A stretch of 64,000 nt of DNA from Anaerolineae bacterium (GTDB taxonomy: Bacteria; Chloroflexota; Anaerolineae; Aggregatilineales; UBA3940): the NCBI GenBank assembly GCA_016926255.1, contig JAFGOY010000038.1, positions 1 to 64,000 of the forward strand, in the 5' to 3' direction. The notes beneath the pieces are model-generated. The model did not search any database. It was not told the origin of the DNA and saw nothing but the letters and a program-made list of their open reading frames with translations. Below are positions 27,784-36,126 of this stretch, in pieces. Made by a program: the position numbers and the translations under genes. Each line of letters starts with the position of its first letter. The stretch's first letter is position 1.

Positions 27784-28407
27784 TTATCCTCCGCCGAACC
27801 GGTGCAACAGATCGGCCAGGGTGGGCTTGATCGCTTCCAGGGCGCGTGCCCGGTGGCTGATCCGGTTCTTGACCTCCGGTGCAACCTCGGCCATCGTCTG
27901 GCCGCGATCAGGCATATAGAAGACCGGGTCGTAGCCAAAGCCAAACGATCCACACGGCTCGAAGGCAATCTGGCCGGGGCAGTCACCGGACGCGGTGTGG
28001 ATTTCCCCGTCGGGGGTGGAAACCGCTACCACGCAGCGAAAACGAGCTGTCCGCGCTTCAAGTGGAACACCTTCCAACTCGTGCAGCAGCTTCTGATAGC
28101 GATCACTATCGCTGGCACCCGGCCCGGCATAACGCGCCGACCTGACCCCCGGCGCTCCGCCCAGAGCGTCGACTTCAAGCCCGGAGTCGTCGGCGAGGGT
28201 GAGCAGGCCGCTCTCCTGCGCGTAGGCGGCGGCTTTCAACCGGGCATTTTCTTCGAAAGTCTGCCCGGTTTCTTCGACATCCGTCTCAATTCCGAGATCG
28301 GTCAACAAGACCCATTCCAACGATTCAGCACCGGTTGATAGATCGGCAAGCAGGTCTCGATATTCCTTCAGTTTTCCGGGATTGTGGGTGGCGATCAGTA
28401 TTTTCAC
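27784..28407 (-). CDS. rdgB: XTP/dITP diphosphatase (RdgB/HAM1)
   Basis: 207 residues from the GTG at 28407, chosen because the family starts with MKILIATHNPGKLKEY and AGGAG lies 9 bp upstream; the frame also allows an ATG at 28440. It removes non-canonical purine triphosphates (ITP, XTP) from the pool. Motifs: THNPGK at the N-terminus, FEENARLKA, ADDSGLEVDALGGAPGVRSARY and the C-terminal GFGYDPVFY. Forms a coupled pair with the downstream phosphotransferase gene. Confidence 0.95.
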   Translation of the reverse strand: MKILIATHNPGKLKEYRDLLADLSTGAESLEWVLLTDLGIETDVEETGQTFEENARLKAAAYAQESGLLTLADDSGLEVDALGGAPGVRSARYAGPGASDSDRYQKLLHELEGVPLEARTARFRCVVAVSTPDGEIHTASGDCPGQIAFEPCGSFGFGYDPVFYMPDRGQTMAEVAPEVKNRISHRARALEAIKPTLADLLHRFGGG

Positions 28408-28537
28408 GGGTGGCAGGCTCCTGATCGAGAGTTGGTTCAAGAAGTACGTAGTTTGGTGATGTCCTTCTCGTTCAACGTTAAGTGTACATCAGTACGGGAA
28501 GCCGCGCAGATTTTACGCCGGGACAGCGATCAACCAT

Positions 28538-29755
28538 CTATTCAAATGCCAGAATATTTGAAAAGAACGGCAGCAGATGCTCTTCGATCCTGGTCCGCCC
28601 CCGCTCCATGTGACCGCCTTCAAAGGTTTCCACCTCATGTGGTATACCGGCCTCGGTCAGCTTCTCCGAATAATACTCACAACCCTGCGGGATCCACGCA
28701 TACTCGTCACTTGTACCCCAGTCCACGGTGATGGCTTCCAGGCTCAGGAGATTATCTTTGTACAGCCGTGTTTCTTCGTCAATGCCGCCATAGCCAGCTT
28801 CCCAGCGTTCCCAGATTTCCTCGTCGAGAACGAGCTGGTCACCTTCTTGATGATAAGGATAGTCGATGTAGGGCGCATTCTTATCGAGATTAGGCGAAAA
28901 CGCCCTACCATAATTGACGGTAAACCTGAGGATTTCGTTCATTGGCATGCCAGACAATGCGGCTTGAGCCTCTTCCCTGGACAGCGCCGCCAGATCACTC
29001 TCCAACGTGAGGTATTGGTCGATGATACTTTCAGAAGCAAACATGTGTGAATTCGACAATCCATCCGAGTCGAACAATCCAGGACTCATGCTATAGACAG
29101 CACCAAATACATCGGGATGCAGCATGGCGAGATTCAATGCACCATACCCTCCCATAGAGTGCCCGGCAATGCCTCTGGACTCGGCGTTGGGAATGGTTCT
29201 GTAGTGAGAGTCCACATACTCCACCACATCATTTACGATAAAATCCTCCCAGTTTCCTGTAACGGGTGAATTGGTATAGAAACTCCCCCCCAGTGGGTGC
29301 TGTCCATCCGAAACAACGACGATCATTTCTTTGATGCTTCCATCTCCGATAAACTGATCCATCGCATCTTGCAGCCAGAAGCCTTGAAATCCCCCGTCGG
29401 CAAAAACATTGATACTGTCCCCATACCCGGTCAGGAAATACACGGCAGGATAATTCTTCCCGGATGTTTCGTAAGAAGGCGGCAGGTAGACAGCGATCTG
29501 TTTCTCCGGCGGGCCGCCCAGTAGATTGTTTTCAAGCGAAGGGGCTGGAATCATCTCTTTGATCAACTGCCCGGTGGTATTGACCGGAACCGGCGTGTCA
29601 GTTTGTGTGGGTGGGATTGGCTCCGGGGTGTAGGTTGGCGCAGAGGTGCTGGTTGGTTCAGATGTGAGTGTGGGTTGAGGCGTACTGCAAGCAACGCATA
29701 GTAAACAAAAAAGCACGAAGCTAACCATCTGTAGTGACTGCCGGTTGTGCTTCAT
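28538..29755 (-). CDS. Esterase-family lipoprotein (PF00756-like)
   Basis: 405 residues from the ATG at 29755 (MKHNRQSL), which has GGAGGATATT upstream. The signal peptide ends in LLCVAC (presumed lipidated Cys), followed by a long Thr/Pro/Ser linker (about 25-60). The alpha/beta-hydrolase domain carries the nucleophile in AGHSMGGYGALN and a late His in FEGGHMERGR. The family includes enterochelin esterase-like and mycolyltransferase-like enzymes; here the substrate is unknown. A surface hydrolase is the safest call. Confidence 0.85.
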   Translation of the reverse strand: MKHNRQSLQMVSFVLFCLLCVACSTPQPTLTSEPTSTSAPTYTPEPIPPTQTDTPVPVNTTGQLIKEMIPAPSLENNLLGGPPEKQIAVYLPPSYETSGKNYPAVYFLTGYGDSINVFADGGFQGFWLQDAMDQFIGDGSIKEMIVVVSDGQHPLGGSFYTNSPVTGNWEDFIVNDVVEYVDSHYRTIPNAESRGIAGHSMGGYGALNLAMLHPDVFGAVYSMSPGLFDSDGLSNSHMFASESIIDQYLTLESDLAALSREEAQAALSGMPMNEILRFTVNYGRAFSPNLDKNAPYIDYPYHQEGDQLVLDEEIWERWEAGYGGIDEETRLYKDNLLSLEAITVDWGTSDEYAWIPQGCEYYSEKLTEAGIPHEVETFEGGHMERGRTRIEEHLLPFFSNILAFE

Positions 29756-29853
29756 AATATCCTCCTTCACAAACCCGACTTTCACAATTACTGATCAATT
29801 CACTTGCACCTTCATATGATGTCCATTATATGAGAGACGGTATCAAAGGCGAG

Positions 29854-32800
29854 TCATTTCGATGATGGCGGCGAGCCTGCCCGCCGTTCACGGCGCTGTC
29901 TGTGCCAGTACAACCCACCGGTCAACACCGCTGCCAGCACCCCTCCGCCGAGGATCAGCGGCAGCAGTGGATTTTCACGAAGACGCTCGATGAATAGAGG
30001 GGGCGAAGCCGGGTGAGCATTGACCGGGTCCGTTTCGGCGGTGGTGAAGCGCCATAGTGGGCCTTCGACTTGGTCACCCTGGCGGTCGGTTACGACGACG
30101 CGCCAGTAGTAGGTGCGCAGCGGATCGAGGTTGTCGATCTGGACGGATGGTTCCCCGGTGACCTGTCCGAAAAAGGGTGGATCGTCGGTAGCCCCGAAGT
30201 AAATATCATAAATCAGCGGATCGCAGGGATCGGCGGACGGCTGCCAGATCAGACGGGGGTTGATCGGCACGTCTTCCCCGGCATTGACAGGAGAAGGCAC
30301 CTGGGGCAGCGGTGGCAAGACCGGCAGGGCATCCGGATCATAGCGAAGAGACAATAATTGATTGGCGTCGGCGAGGGTCAGCGACCCATCTGGGGCCAGC
30401 AGTAAATCTCCAGCGTAACCGCTGCGCCAGTAGCCTGTTTCGACCGGCTGATCCGGTTCGGTGATATCGAAAACGCGCAGGCCGCAAACCCCGTCAGCCA
30501 CATAGAGGACAGTCCCATCCACAACAGCCTGAACAGCATCACCGGGGGTATCGACATAGCCTGACACGGCCTCATTTTGAGATGACATATCCAGTAGCGC
30601 GACACCCTCAACGCCAAGAGGTATCACCGCCGCAGTTCCCCCGGCAGAGATTGAAACATCAAGGGCCTGATTTCCCTCTGTCTCAAGCGTATCTCGCAAA
30701 TAAGGCGGGGTGGATGCATTCTCCACGTCCATCAGGTCGACGCCGCCCTCCCAACTGACGAGCAGCGACCGGTCGTCCAGCGGGAACAGATCGGCGACCA
30801 ACTGGCCGGTGGGAGAAGAAAAAGTGAATCCGGTCTCCGGGTTCGATGGATCGGCCAGATCGACGACTTGCAGCCCGCCGTGCCGCAGCCCAAGATAGGC
30901 TCGCTGGCCGATCATCGCCACGTGATCTACCGCGCTGGCCGTATTTAACAGGCCAACCTGGGAAAACTCCGAGCCATTCCAGCGAACGACAGAAAGTCCA
31001 CTTTCAAGGCCCAGCAGCAGCCCGCTCCCCGGAAAAGCCGAGAGCGTATTACCGGGCGATACCAGGGGCAGTTCGGCAAGCAGGTGAGGGAGATCGGGTG
31101 ACGAAATATCCCAGGCTGCGAGAGATTCGCCCAAAGTAAACAAAGTAAACTCATCCGATTCGAACAGGGCATTGATCGGCGCAATCGAGAACTGTACCCC
31201 GTCCATTGGCGAACCGACAGCAGCCGCCGCCCCGCCTTCACCCTGAGCGAGATAGAACACATCATCGTGGATCAGCATGTCTTCTACGGCGACGGGGTAT
31301 TGATCCTTATACAGAGGAGGTGCATACCGGAGATCGTAAAGGCGGAGCGCCTCACCGGGGGTATAGGCCCAGGCAAAGCTATCGACAATCAAACCGCGTT
31401 CGGCGGAAACCGGCAGCGTGTCGCGATCTACTTCTGCAAACTGCCCGGAGTCGCCAATCGACAGCCGGACAAGTTTGTCATCCGACAGAACGATGACATC
31501 CGGCGAGTTCGCCACGGCGATCAGATCGGCGGAGCGCACCCCGATAAATGTATCCTTAACGATCAGTCCACCCGATGGCTCACCGCGTTCAATAACCGCC
31601 AAGCGGCCATCCTGAAGCGGTAGATAGAGCGCATCCCCACTGAGCAGAACATCGTTGGCCGGAGACGGCAGGGAGACATGGGTTACCGGGGAAAGATAGC
31701 GCCGGTCGTAGATGGTCAACCCGGCAGCGTCCGAAACATAGACATACCGATCATCCAGCGTAACGCCGGTCGCCGGGCCGCGCGTTTCGGCCTGTCCGAC
31801 AAGCACCGATTCCGACCCGGACAGGGAAAATAGTGCCACGCCGGATTCTCCGGCAGCCACCGCCACCGAGTCGCCGACAACAGCCAGATCACGCACGGGG
31901 AGATTGATAGGTGATTGGACAAGCACCGCACCAACTATCGATTGCTCCCGCTCAAAGAGCGTCCAGCCTTCTCCGCCTCCTACAAGCAGACGAGAATCAT
32001 CACCGGCCAGATGATCAGCACCGGCGACAGCCCGGTAGTGGGCTAGGGGAGCCAGCGCACCCCCTTCGGTCAGACCAAAGTGGTAAAGACCTGCGTAGCC
32101 ACCGGACAGCCACAGGTCATCGGATGATGGCCAGATGCGATAAGATGCCCCAACTGAATCGGTGCTGTCCAATTCGATAGGATAGTCGGGGTTAAGAAGG
32201 CTCAGGACAGCAAGGATCGGACCATCACCCGCACTGGAGACAAACAGCCGATCGGCCTGAGCGAATATCCGCCCAACCTGACCGAGTCCAGTATAGGTTC
32301 GCCTGTAGAGAGGCTCGGCAGCCGCTCGAACATCATAGATTCCGATCTGGCCGTCTGATACCACATAGAGGTATTTCTCGCCAACGCCAACATGCTCCGC
32401 CGGACTATCGAGATTAGCCAGTCTGCCCATCTGGGAGGGTGACGTCAGATCGACGACAACAGCGCCATCACCGTGAGAGAGATAAGCCCGTTTGCCGGAA
32501 ATGACCACCGAGTCCATCACTTCGCCGGATACCGAGGGGATATTTCCCCTCAGAACCGGTGACATTGGGTAGGAGATGTCGAGCGAAAGTAGCCCGGCTT
32601 CACCCGCCGCGATATACAATCCATAGTTGTAGATCGCCAGGTCGTAAGCCGCGCCGGGCAGCGGTACCACGCCAATCAGCATTTTGATGCTCGTCTCAGA
32701 AGGATCAACGATTGCCAGACCGATTTCATCGGCAGCGACAAATAGAACGCCCCGATCGTAGACTACGGCATGGGCCGGAGCATCCAGAGTTGTCCGGCGG

Positions 32801-33972
32801 GCGAGACGCGGTGCAGAGAGATTCTCGACGTTGATGACAGCTATCCCGTTGTCCCCCAGGGCGACATAGGCGCGCCCGGCGTAGACCGTAATATCTTCAG
32901 GAATGCCGGGCAGGGCCAGAACCGAGAGTTCCAGCGGCTGGAAGCGATTGCTGACATCGATAATCCGCAGCCCTTCCTGCCCTACAAGATAGACCAGGTC
33001 GCCCTCCAACCAGAGATCATAGGCCGGGCGATCTGCCTCGCCATAAATCTGGATGGGTCGATCCGGGGCCGTCAGCCACATAATCTTGAGGCCATCACGC
33101 GCATCGGCGATATAGGCGTAACTTCCACCAACAACCACACGCCGCCCCTCATGGAGCGGGCTGTAAATGCCAACCGGGTTTTCGCCAGCATGAACCGGGT
33201 CAACGACCAACACCCGGTCAGAGAGGCCAACCGCCAGTAGCATCCCGGATGAGACGACAGCGTCGGCGGGTGCATATTGAGGAAGCGTGGCGACTAATCG
33301 GGGTTGGCCGGGATCGCTGATGTCGACAAGGTGGAGGCCAGCCGCACCCGCGGCGACAGTCAGGCTCAGCCCATCGGCAGAAAAGGCGACATCAAGCGCC
33401 CGGCCCTCGAGAGCCAATTCTGTCTGTAGATCAACATGACCGTTTTCATCCAGCCGGAGCAGGCGAAGCCCGGCTTCGCGGGCGGCGACAGCAATGAGCC
33501 GTTCATGAGAAGCGAGCACCTGTCCGCCGCCGGCTATATAATCGATCACCTGCGGCAGCCCATCCCCAACCGGTGAGAGGGTGAGGATACCCTGCCCGGT
33601 CAGCGCAACAAAGCGACCATCGACAGGAACCAGATCGAGAATGCTGCCATAACCGAGATCGCTTTGAAGTAAGACTTCAGGCACAGAGCCGGAGAGATCG
33701 AGACGAGCCAGCGCAGGGCCTTCGGCGACCAGAACAGAGCCATCGGGAAGTGGCAGCCCGGCAGTGATCAATCCACCGGAACGCTGGAGAAGCTCAACGC
33801 GCTGGGCATCGGGGTTTATCTGGCGGTAAGGAGAGGCGGCGGCATCTTCGATTTTCCCAACCAGGGAGAGCATCACAACCAGGACAAGCACCGCTGCAGG
33901 CCCCCGGCTCAGCCAGCGGATCGATCTGTTTATGGCTTTGGGGTAACGTTTTGTAGGTATCACAAAGAGCAT
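29854..33972 (-). CDS. Giant LVIVD/beta-propeller membrane protein
   Basis: 1,372 residues from the ATG at 33972; a longer frame runs to 34212 but overlaps the divergent glycosylase gene. A hydrophobic N-terminal signal (about residues 22-45) is followed by more than 20 short repeats with the form GLRIIDVSNRFQP, GIAVINVENLSAP, GLHLVDISDPGQP, GLRVFDITEPDQP (LVIVD-type propeller blades, several propellers). An Fn3-like domain (about 1230-1320, with YYWRVVVTD) and a single membrane helix with a basic tail end the protein. So it is a cell-surface protein anchored at the C-terminus. No catalytic motif is seen. It probably mediates binding. Confidence 0.8.
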   Translation of the reverse strand: MLFVIPTKRYPKAINRSIRWLSRGPAAVLVLVVMLSLVGKIEDAAASPYRQINPDAQRVELLQRSGGLITAGLPLPDGSVLVAEGPALARLDLSGSVPEVLLQSDLGYGSILDLVPVDGRFVALTGQGILTLSPVGDGLPQVIDYIAGGGQVLASHERLIAVAAREAGLRLLRLDENGHVDLQTELALEGRALDVAFSADGLSLTVAAGAAGLHLVDISDPGQPRLVATLPQYAPADAVVSSGMLLAVGLSDRVLVVDPVHAGENPVGIYSPLHEGRRVVVGGSYAYIADARDGLKIMWLTAPDRPIQIYGEADRPAYDLWLEGDLVYLVGQEGLRIIDVSNRFQPLELSVLALPGIPEDITVYAGRAYVALGDNGIAVINVENLSAPRLARRTTLDAPAHAVVYDRGVLFVAADEIGLAIVDPSETSIKMLIGVVPLPGAAYDLAIYNYGLYIAAGEAGLLSLDISYPMSPVLRGNIPSVSGEVMDSVVISGKRAYLSHGDGAVVVDLTSPSQMGRLANLDSPAEHVGVGEKYLYVVSDGQIGIYDVRAAAEPLYRRTYTGLGQVGRIFAQADRLFVSSAGDGPILAVLSLLNPDYPIELDSTDSVGASYRIWPSSDDLWLSGGYAGLYHFGLTEGGALAPLAHYRAVAGADHLAGDDSRLLVGGGEGWTLFEREQSIVGAVLVQSPINLPVRDLAVVGDSVAVAAGESGVALFSLSGSESVLVGQAETRGPATGVTLDDRYVYVSDAAGLTIYDRRYLSPVTHVSLPSPANDVLLSGDALYLPLQDGRLAVIERGEPSGGLIVKDTFIGVRSADLIAVANSPDVIVLSDDKLVRLSIGDSGQFAEVDRDTLPVSAERGLIVDSFAWAYTPGEALRLYDLRYAPPLYKDQYPVAVEDMLIHDDVFYLAQGEGGAAAAVGSPMDGVQFSIAPINALFESDEFTLFTLGESLAAWDISSPDLPHLLAELPLVSPGNTLSAFPGSGLLLGLESGLSVVRWNGSEFSQVGLLNTASAVDHVAMIGQRAYLGLRHGGLQVVDLADPSNPETGFTFSSPTGQLVADLFPLDDRSLLVSWEGGVDLMDVENASTPPYLRDTLETEGNQALDVSISAGGTAAVIPLGVEGVALLDMSSQNEAVSGYVDTPGDAVQAVVDGTVLYVADGVCGLRVFDITEPDQPVETGYWRSGYAGDLLLAPDGSLTLADANQLLSLRYDPDALPVLPPLPQVPSPVNAGEDVPINPRLIWQPSADPCDPLIYDIYFGATDDPPFFGQVTGEPSVQIDNLDPLRTYYWRVVVTDRQGDQVEGPLWRFTTAETDPVNAHPASPPLFIERLRENPLLPLILGGGVLAAVLTGGLYWHRQRRERRAGSPPSSK

Positions 33973-34007
33973 CTTATCTGAATTCTGAGATTTCACAAAA
34001 AATGGCA

Positions 34008-34013
34008 TATAAT
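34008..34013 (+). promoter_or_regulatory. Possible -10 box for the glycosylase gene
   Basis: TATAAT, with a poor -35 (TTCTGA at 33983-33988, spacing 19). It lies 47 bp before the GTG start of the uracil-DNA glycosylase gene. Confidence 0.4.
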
Positions 34014-34059
34014 GATAGGGTGTCAGGCAGGCGACACTAAAACACGAGGAGGAGATGGG

Positions 34060-34683
34060 GTGGCTGATAGTCTGGATATTATTGCTGACGAAATCGCAGT
34101 ATGCACCAAATGCACGCTGCATCAGAGCCGAACAAACGCAGTGCCCGGGGAAGGTCCCGACAACGCACAGATCATGTTTATCGGTGAGGGGCCGGGGTTT
34201 CACGAAGATCAATCGGGGAGACCATTTGTTGGCGCTTCGGGCAATTTTTTAACGGAGCTGATCGAGTCAATTGGGCTGAAGCGGGAAGATGTCTTTATCG
34301 CCAATGTGGTTAAATGCCGTCCACCTGGCAACCGCGATCCAGAACCGGAGGAAATTCAAGCCTGCCAGGATTACCTGGATAGACAGATCGAGTTGATCAA
34401 CCCTAAAGTCGTCGTCACCCTGGGACGTTTCAGCATGGCCCGGTGGTTTCCGTCAGCCCGCATCTCGCGGATTCACGGGCAGGCACGCCAGTTCGGCTCG
34501 CTGCTGGTCGTCCCGATGTACCATCCCGCCGCTGCGCTGCACCAACCCAGCTTGCGCGAGGCGGTGATCGAAGATTTTAAGAAGCTGCCTGATCTGCTCA
34601 AACGGCCAATCGTGGCCGAAGAGAGCACTCAAGATGAGCCAGACGAGATACCCGATAGTTTTGAACAACTGAACCTGTTCTGA
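34060..34683 (+). CDS. Family 4 uracil-DNA glycosylase
   Basis: 207 residues from the GTG at 34060, chosen because GAGGAGGAG lies 5-13 bp upstream. It removes uracil from DNA and is usually a 4Fe-4S protein: the family Cys residues are visible in CTKC (near residue 14), VVKCRPPGNRDPEPEE and CQDYL. The active-site motif GEGPGFHEDQSGRPFVG and the C-terminal MYHPAAALHQPSLRE match type 4/5 enzymes. The C-terminal tail is acidic. A small membrane-protein gene follows 24 bp later. Confidence 0.93.
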   Translation: MADSLDIIADEIAVCTKCTLHQSRTNAVPGEGPDNAQIMFIGEGPGFHEDQSGRPFVGASGNFLTELIESIGLKREDVFIANVVKCRPPGNRDPEPEEIQACQDYLDRQIELINPKVVVTLGRFSMARWFPSARISRIHGQARQFGSLLVVPMYHPAAALHQPSLREAVIEDFKKLPDLLKRPIVAEESTQDEPDEIPDSFEQLNLF

Positions 34684-34707
34684 GGCGGGAGCCGATAGGA
34701 GCACAGC

Positions 34708-34848
34708 ATGGCTACGAAGAATGCCCCTGGAGATGTACACGAACCCATCGAAGACCTTGAAGTATCCTTTGGCCTCAAGGTTCTGGTGATCATGATGTTT
34801 CTGGCTTTATTTGCAGCGATTGTCGCCATCGTGACGATGATCAGCTAA
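34708..34848 (+). CDS. 46-residue single-helix membrane protein
   Basis: A short ORF in the same direction 24 bp after the glycosylase gene, with a GATAGGAG ribosome site 8 bp before its ATG. The product has an acidic N-terminal half (EPIEDLEVSF) and one membrane helix (about residues 22-44, KVLVIMMFLALFAAIVAIV). Such peptides have no clear family that I can name. The good ribosome site and spacing argue that it is translated. The partner, if any, is unknown. Confidence 0.55.
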   Translation: MATKNAPGDVHEPIEDLEVSFGLKVLVIMMFLALFAAIVAIVTMIS

Positions 34849-34881
34849 CCAGAGTCGACATTACAATCATCCGGCAAACCT

Positions 34882-34942
34882 CCCATCCCAACAACCTGAT
34901 ACCGGCTTCGACCGGCAGGCTTGCCTATAGGGATGGGATTTT
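34882..34942. terminator. Long hairpin between convergent genes
   Basis: CCCATCCC (34882-34889) pairs with GGGATGGG (34930-34937), followed by ATTTTGATT. An inner stem CCGG/CCGG adds structure. Probably ends the glycosylase and small-protein transcript. Confidence 0.55.
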
Positions 34943-34966
34943 GATTCTCTAGATTGTGGTCGATGG

Positions 34967-35377
34967 CTACTCGACTTCTTCGACAACACCCTCTACAACA
35001 TCACCCTCTTCACCGTCCTCATAGTACCCACCGCCGGAGCCAATCTGCCGAGCGCCCAGTTCACGAAGATGCTCGCGGACAATATCAGGTGGAGAAGCCT
35101 GAACAAACAGGTTGAGTGCCAGCAAGATCAGGCCGACATCGTCGAGATAGGCAAGCGGGCCAAGCATCAATTCGGGTGCAATGTCAATCGGGGAAACAAA
35201 ATAGACAATACCCAACAGGGGGATCAGCTTGGGCAGAAATCCTACCCGTCGATCCCAGAACAAACGCCAGGTCAATACCGAGCGGTTGATCAATTCACGA
35301 ATCAGCCCTGCCCGCTCCTCAGGTGAGCGCGATTCGGCAAGTTCCCGCCGATTTTCACGATTGGGTTGATCAGCCAT
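34967..35377 (-). CDS. YkvA-like DUF1232 membrane protein
   Basis: 136 residues. A charged N-terminal region is followed by the DUF1232 core with FVSPIDIAPELMLGPLAYLDDVGLILLALNLF, the family signature, and two hydrophobic segments. The C-terminal tail is Gly/Glu-rich. Function is unknown across the family. ATG start with a GGAGAT ribosome site. It is alone on its strand here. Confidence 0.88.
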   Translation of the reverse strand: MADQPNRENRRELAESRSPEERAGLIRELINRSVLTWRLFWDRRVGFLPKLIPLLGIVYFVSPIDIAPELMLGPLAYLDDVGLILLALNLFVQASPPDIVREHLRELGARQIGSGGGYYEDGEEGDVVEGVVEEVE

Positions 35378-35523
35378 AACGTCAATTATCTCCTTATATC
35401 ACCTATCAGGTTAACAAAAACCTGTTAAAAAGGTGTAAATCACAGACGATTTTTCAACCGGCATCTTGAGTATAGATAGGTAGTCGAACAGTCACAAGTC
35501 ATTGATCAAGAATCGAGAATACA

Positions 35524-35552
35524 TCGACAATCCGGTTGGGGCCTGCTATACT
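35524..35552 (+). promoter_or_regulatory. Promoter of the 81-residue membrane-protein gene
   Basis: TCGACA (35524-35529), 17-bp spacer containing an extended TGC, TATACT (35547-35552). The start point would be near 35559, about 28 nt before the GTG. Upstream in the same gap a hairpin CAGGTT/AACCTG lies at 35407-35424. Confidence 0.65.
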
Positions 35553-35586
35553 ATCGCCCAGATTCTAACTGAGCAAGGAGTGCCCC

Positions 35587-35832
35587 GTGGAAGGCATTAA
35601 AAAATTCTTTTCGACGATCTGGAACGCCTGGAAGAAATTTGGCGAGTTCATCGGCAACGTCATCGGGCGTGTTTTCCTGATGTTGTTTTACATCACCGTC
35701 GTGCTGCCGTTTGGCCTCGCGCTGCGGCTGTTCGGCGACCCGCTCCGAATCGGCAGCAAGTACAAAGCGCCGAGTTGGGTAGTTCGTGATGCCGATGATT
35801 TAACCATCGAAGCCAGCTACCATCAGTTCTAA
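35587..35832 (+). CDS. 81-residue membrane-associated protein of a carbamoyltransferase neighbourhood
   Basis: GTG start with AAGGAG upstream. A basic amphipathic N-terminus (IKKFFSTIWNAWKKFGEFIG) precedes one hydrophobic segment (about 28-50, VFLMLFYITVVLPFGLALRLF) and a conserved-looking tail (RLFGDPLRIGSK, PSWVVRD, the final ASYHQF). From memory, small proteins of this shape accompany NodU/SxtI-type carbamoyltransferases together with DUF5989 proteins. Here it converges with the DUF5989 gene, with a strong terminator between them. Function unknown. Confidence 0.6.
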   Translation: MEGIKKFFSTIWNAWKKFGEFIGNVIGRVFLMLFYITVVLPFGLALRLFGDPLRIGSKYKAPSWVVRDADDLTIEASYHQF

Positions 35833-35850
35833 GCACCGGGTATAACAACC

Positions 35851-35888
35851 AAGAGCGCCGGACAACCAACCGGCGCTCTTTCTTTTTT
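35851..35888. terminator. Strong bidirectional terminator
   Basis: AAGAGCGCCGG (35851-35861) pairs perfectly with CCGGCGCTCTT (35870-35880), then TCTTTTTT. It separates the convergent small-protein and DUF5989 genes. Confidence 0.85.
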
Positions 35889-35908
35889 GGCTTGTAAATC
35901 AGCGTCGT

Positions 35909-36091
35909 TTAGAACAGCGTGTAGATAAACGGGCCGATACCTGAGGCCGAGGCGAAGATCAGCAGGAAGCCAAACAGCAGCAGCACAACCACCATCGGGA
36001 TGAGCCACCACAGTTTGCGATCCCACATAAATTTCAGGAACTCGCCCACAACCCCAAGATTATTCACCATGTTCTTAAAAAATTGCTTCAT
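35909..36091 (-). CDS. DUF5989 (SxtK-like) membrane protein
   Basis: 60 residues. The pattern MKQFF...GVVGEFLKFMWDRKLWWLIP, then a helix (LLLFGFLLIFASASG) and the closing IGPFIYTLF is the DUF5989 signature, known next to SxtI-type carbamoyltransferases in saxitoxin clusters and in many other bacteria. One membrane helix. It lies 35 bp downstream of the carbamoyltransferase gene on the same strand with a GAGGGAAGGG ribosome site, so the two are co-transcribed. Role unknown; a membrane tether or partner of the enzyme is plausible. Confidence 0.8.
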   Translation of the reverse strand: MKQFFKNMVNNLGVVGEFLKFMWDRKLWWLIPMVVVLLLFGFLLIFASASGIGPFIYTLF

Positions 36092-36126
36092 CGCCCTTCC
36101 CTCCTGGCGTTAGATTTTCGATTCGA

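Noticed and set aside
33973-34212. Upstream extension of the giant propeller protein by 80 residues
   Set aside because: It would overlap the glycosylase gene head to head and precedes a proper signal peptide; the ATG at 33972 is preferred.
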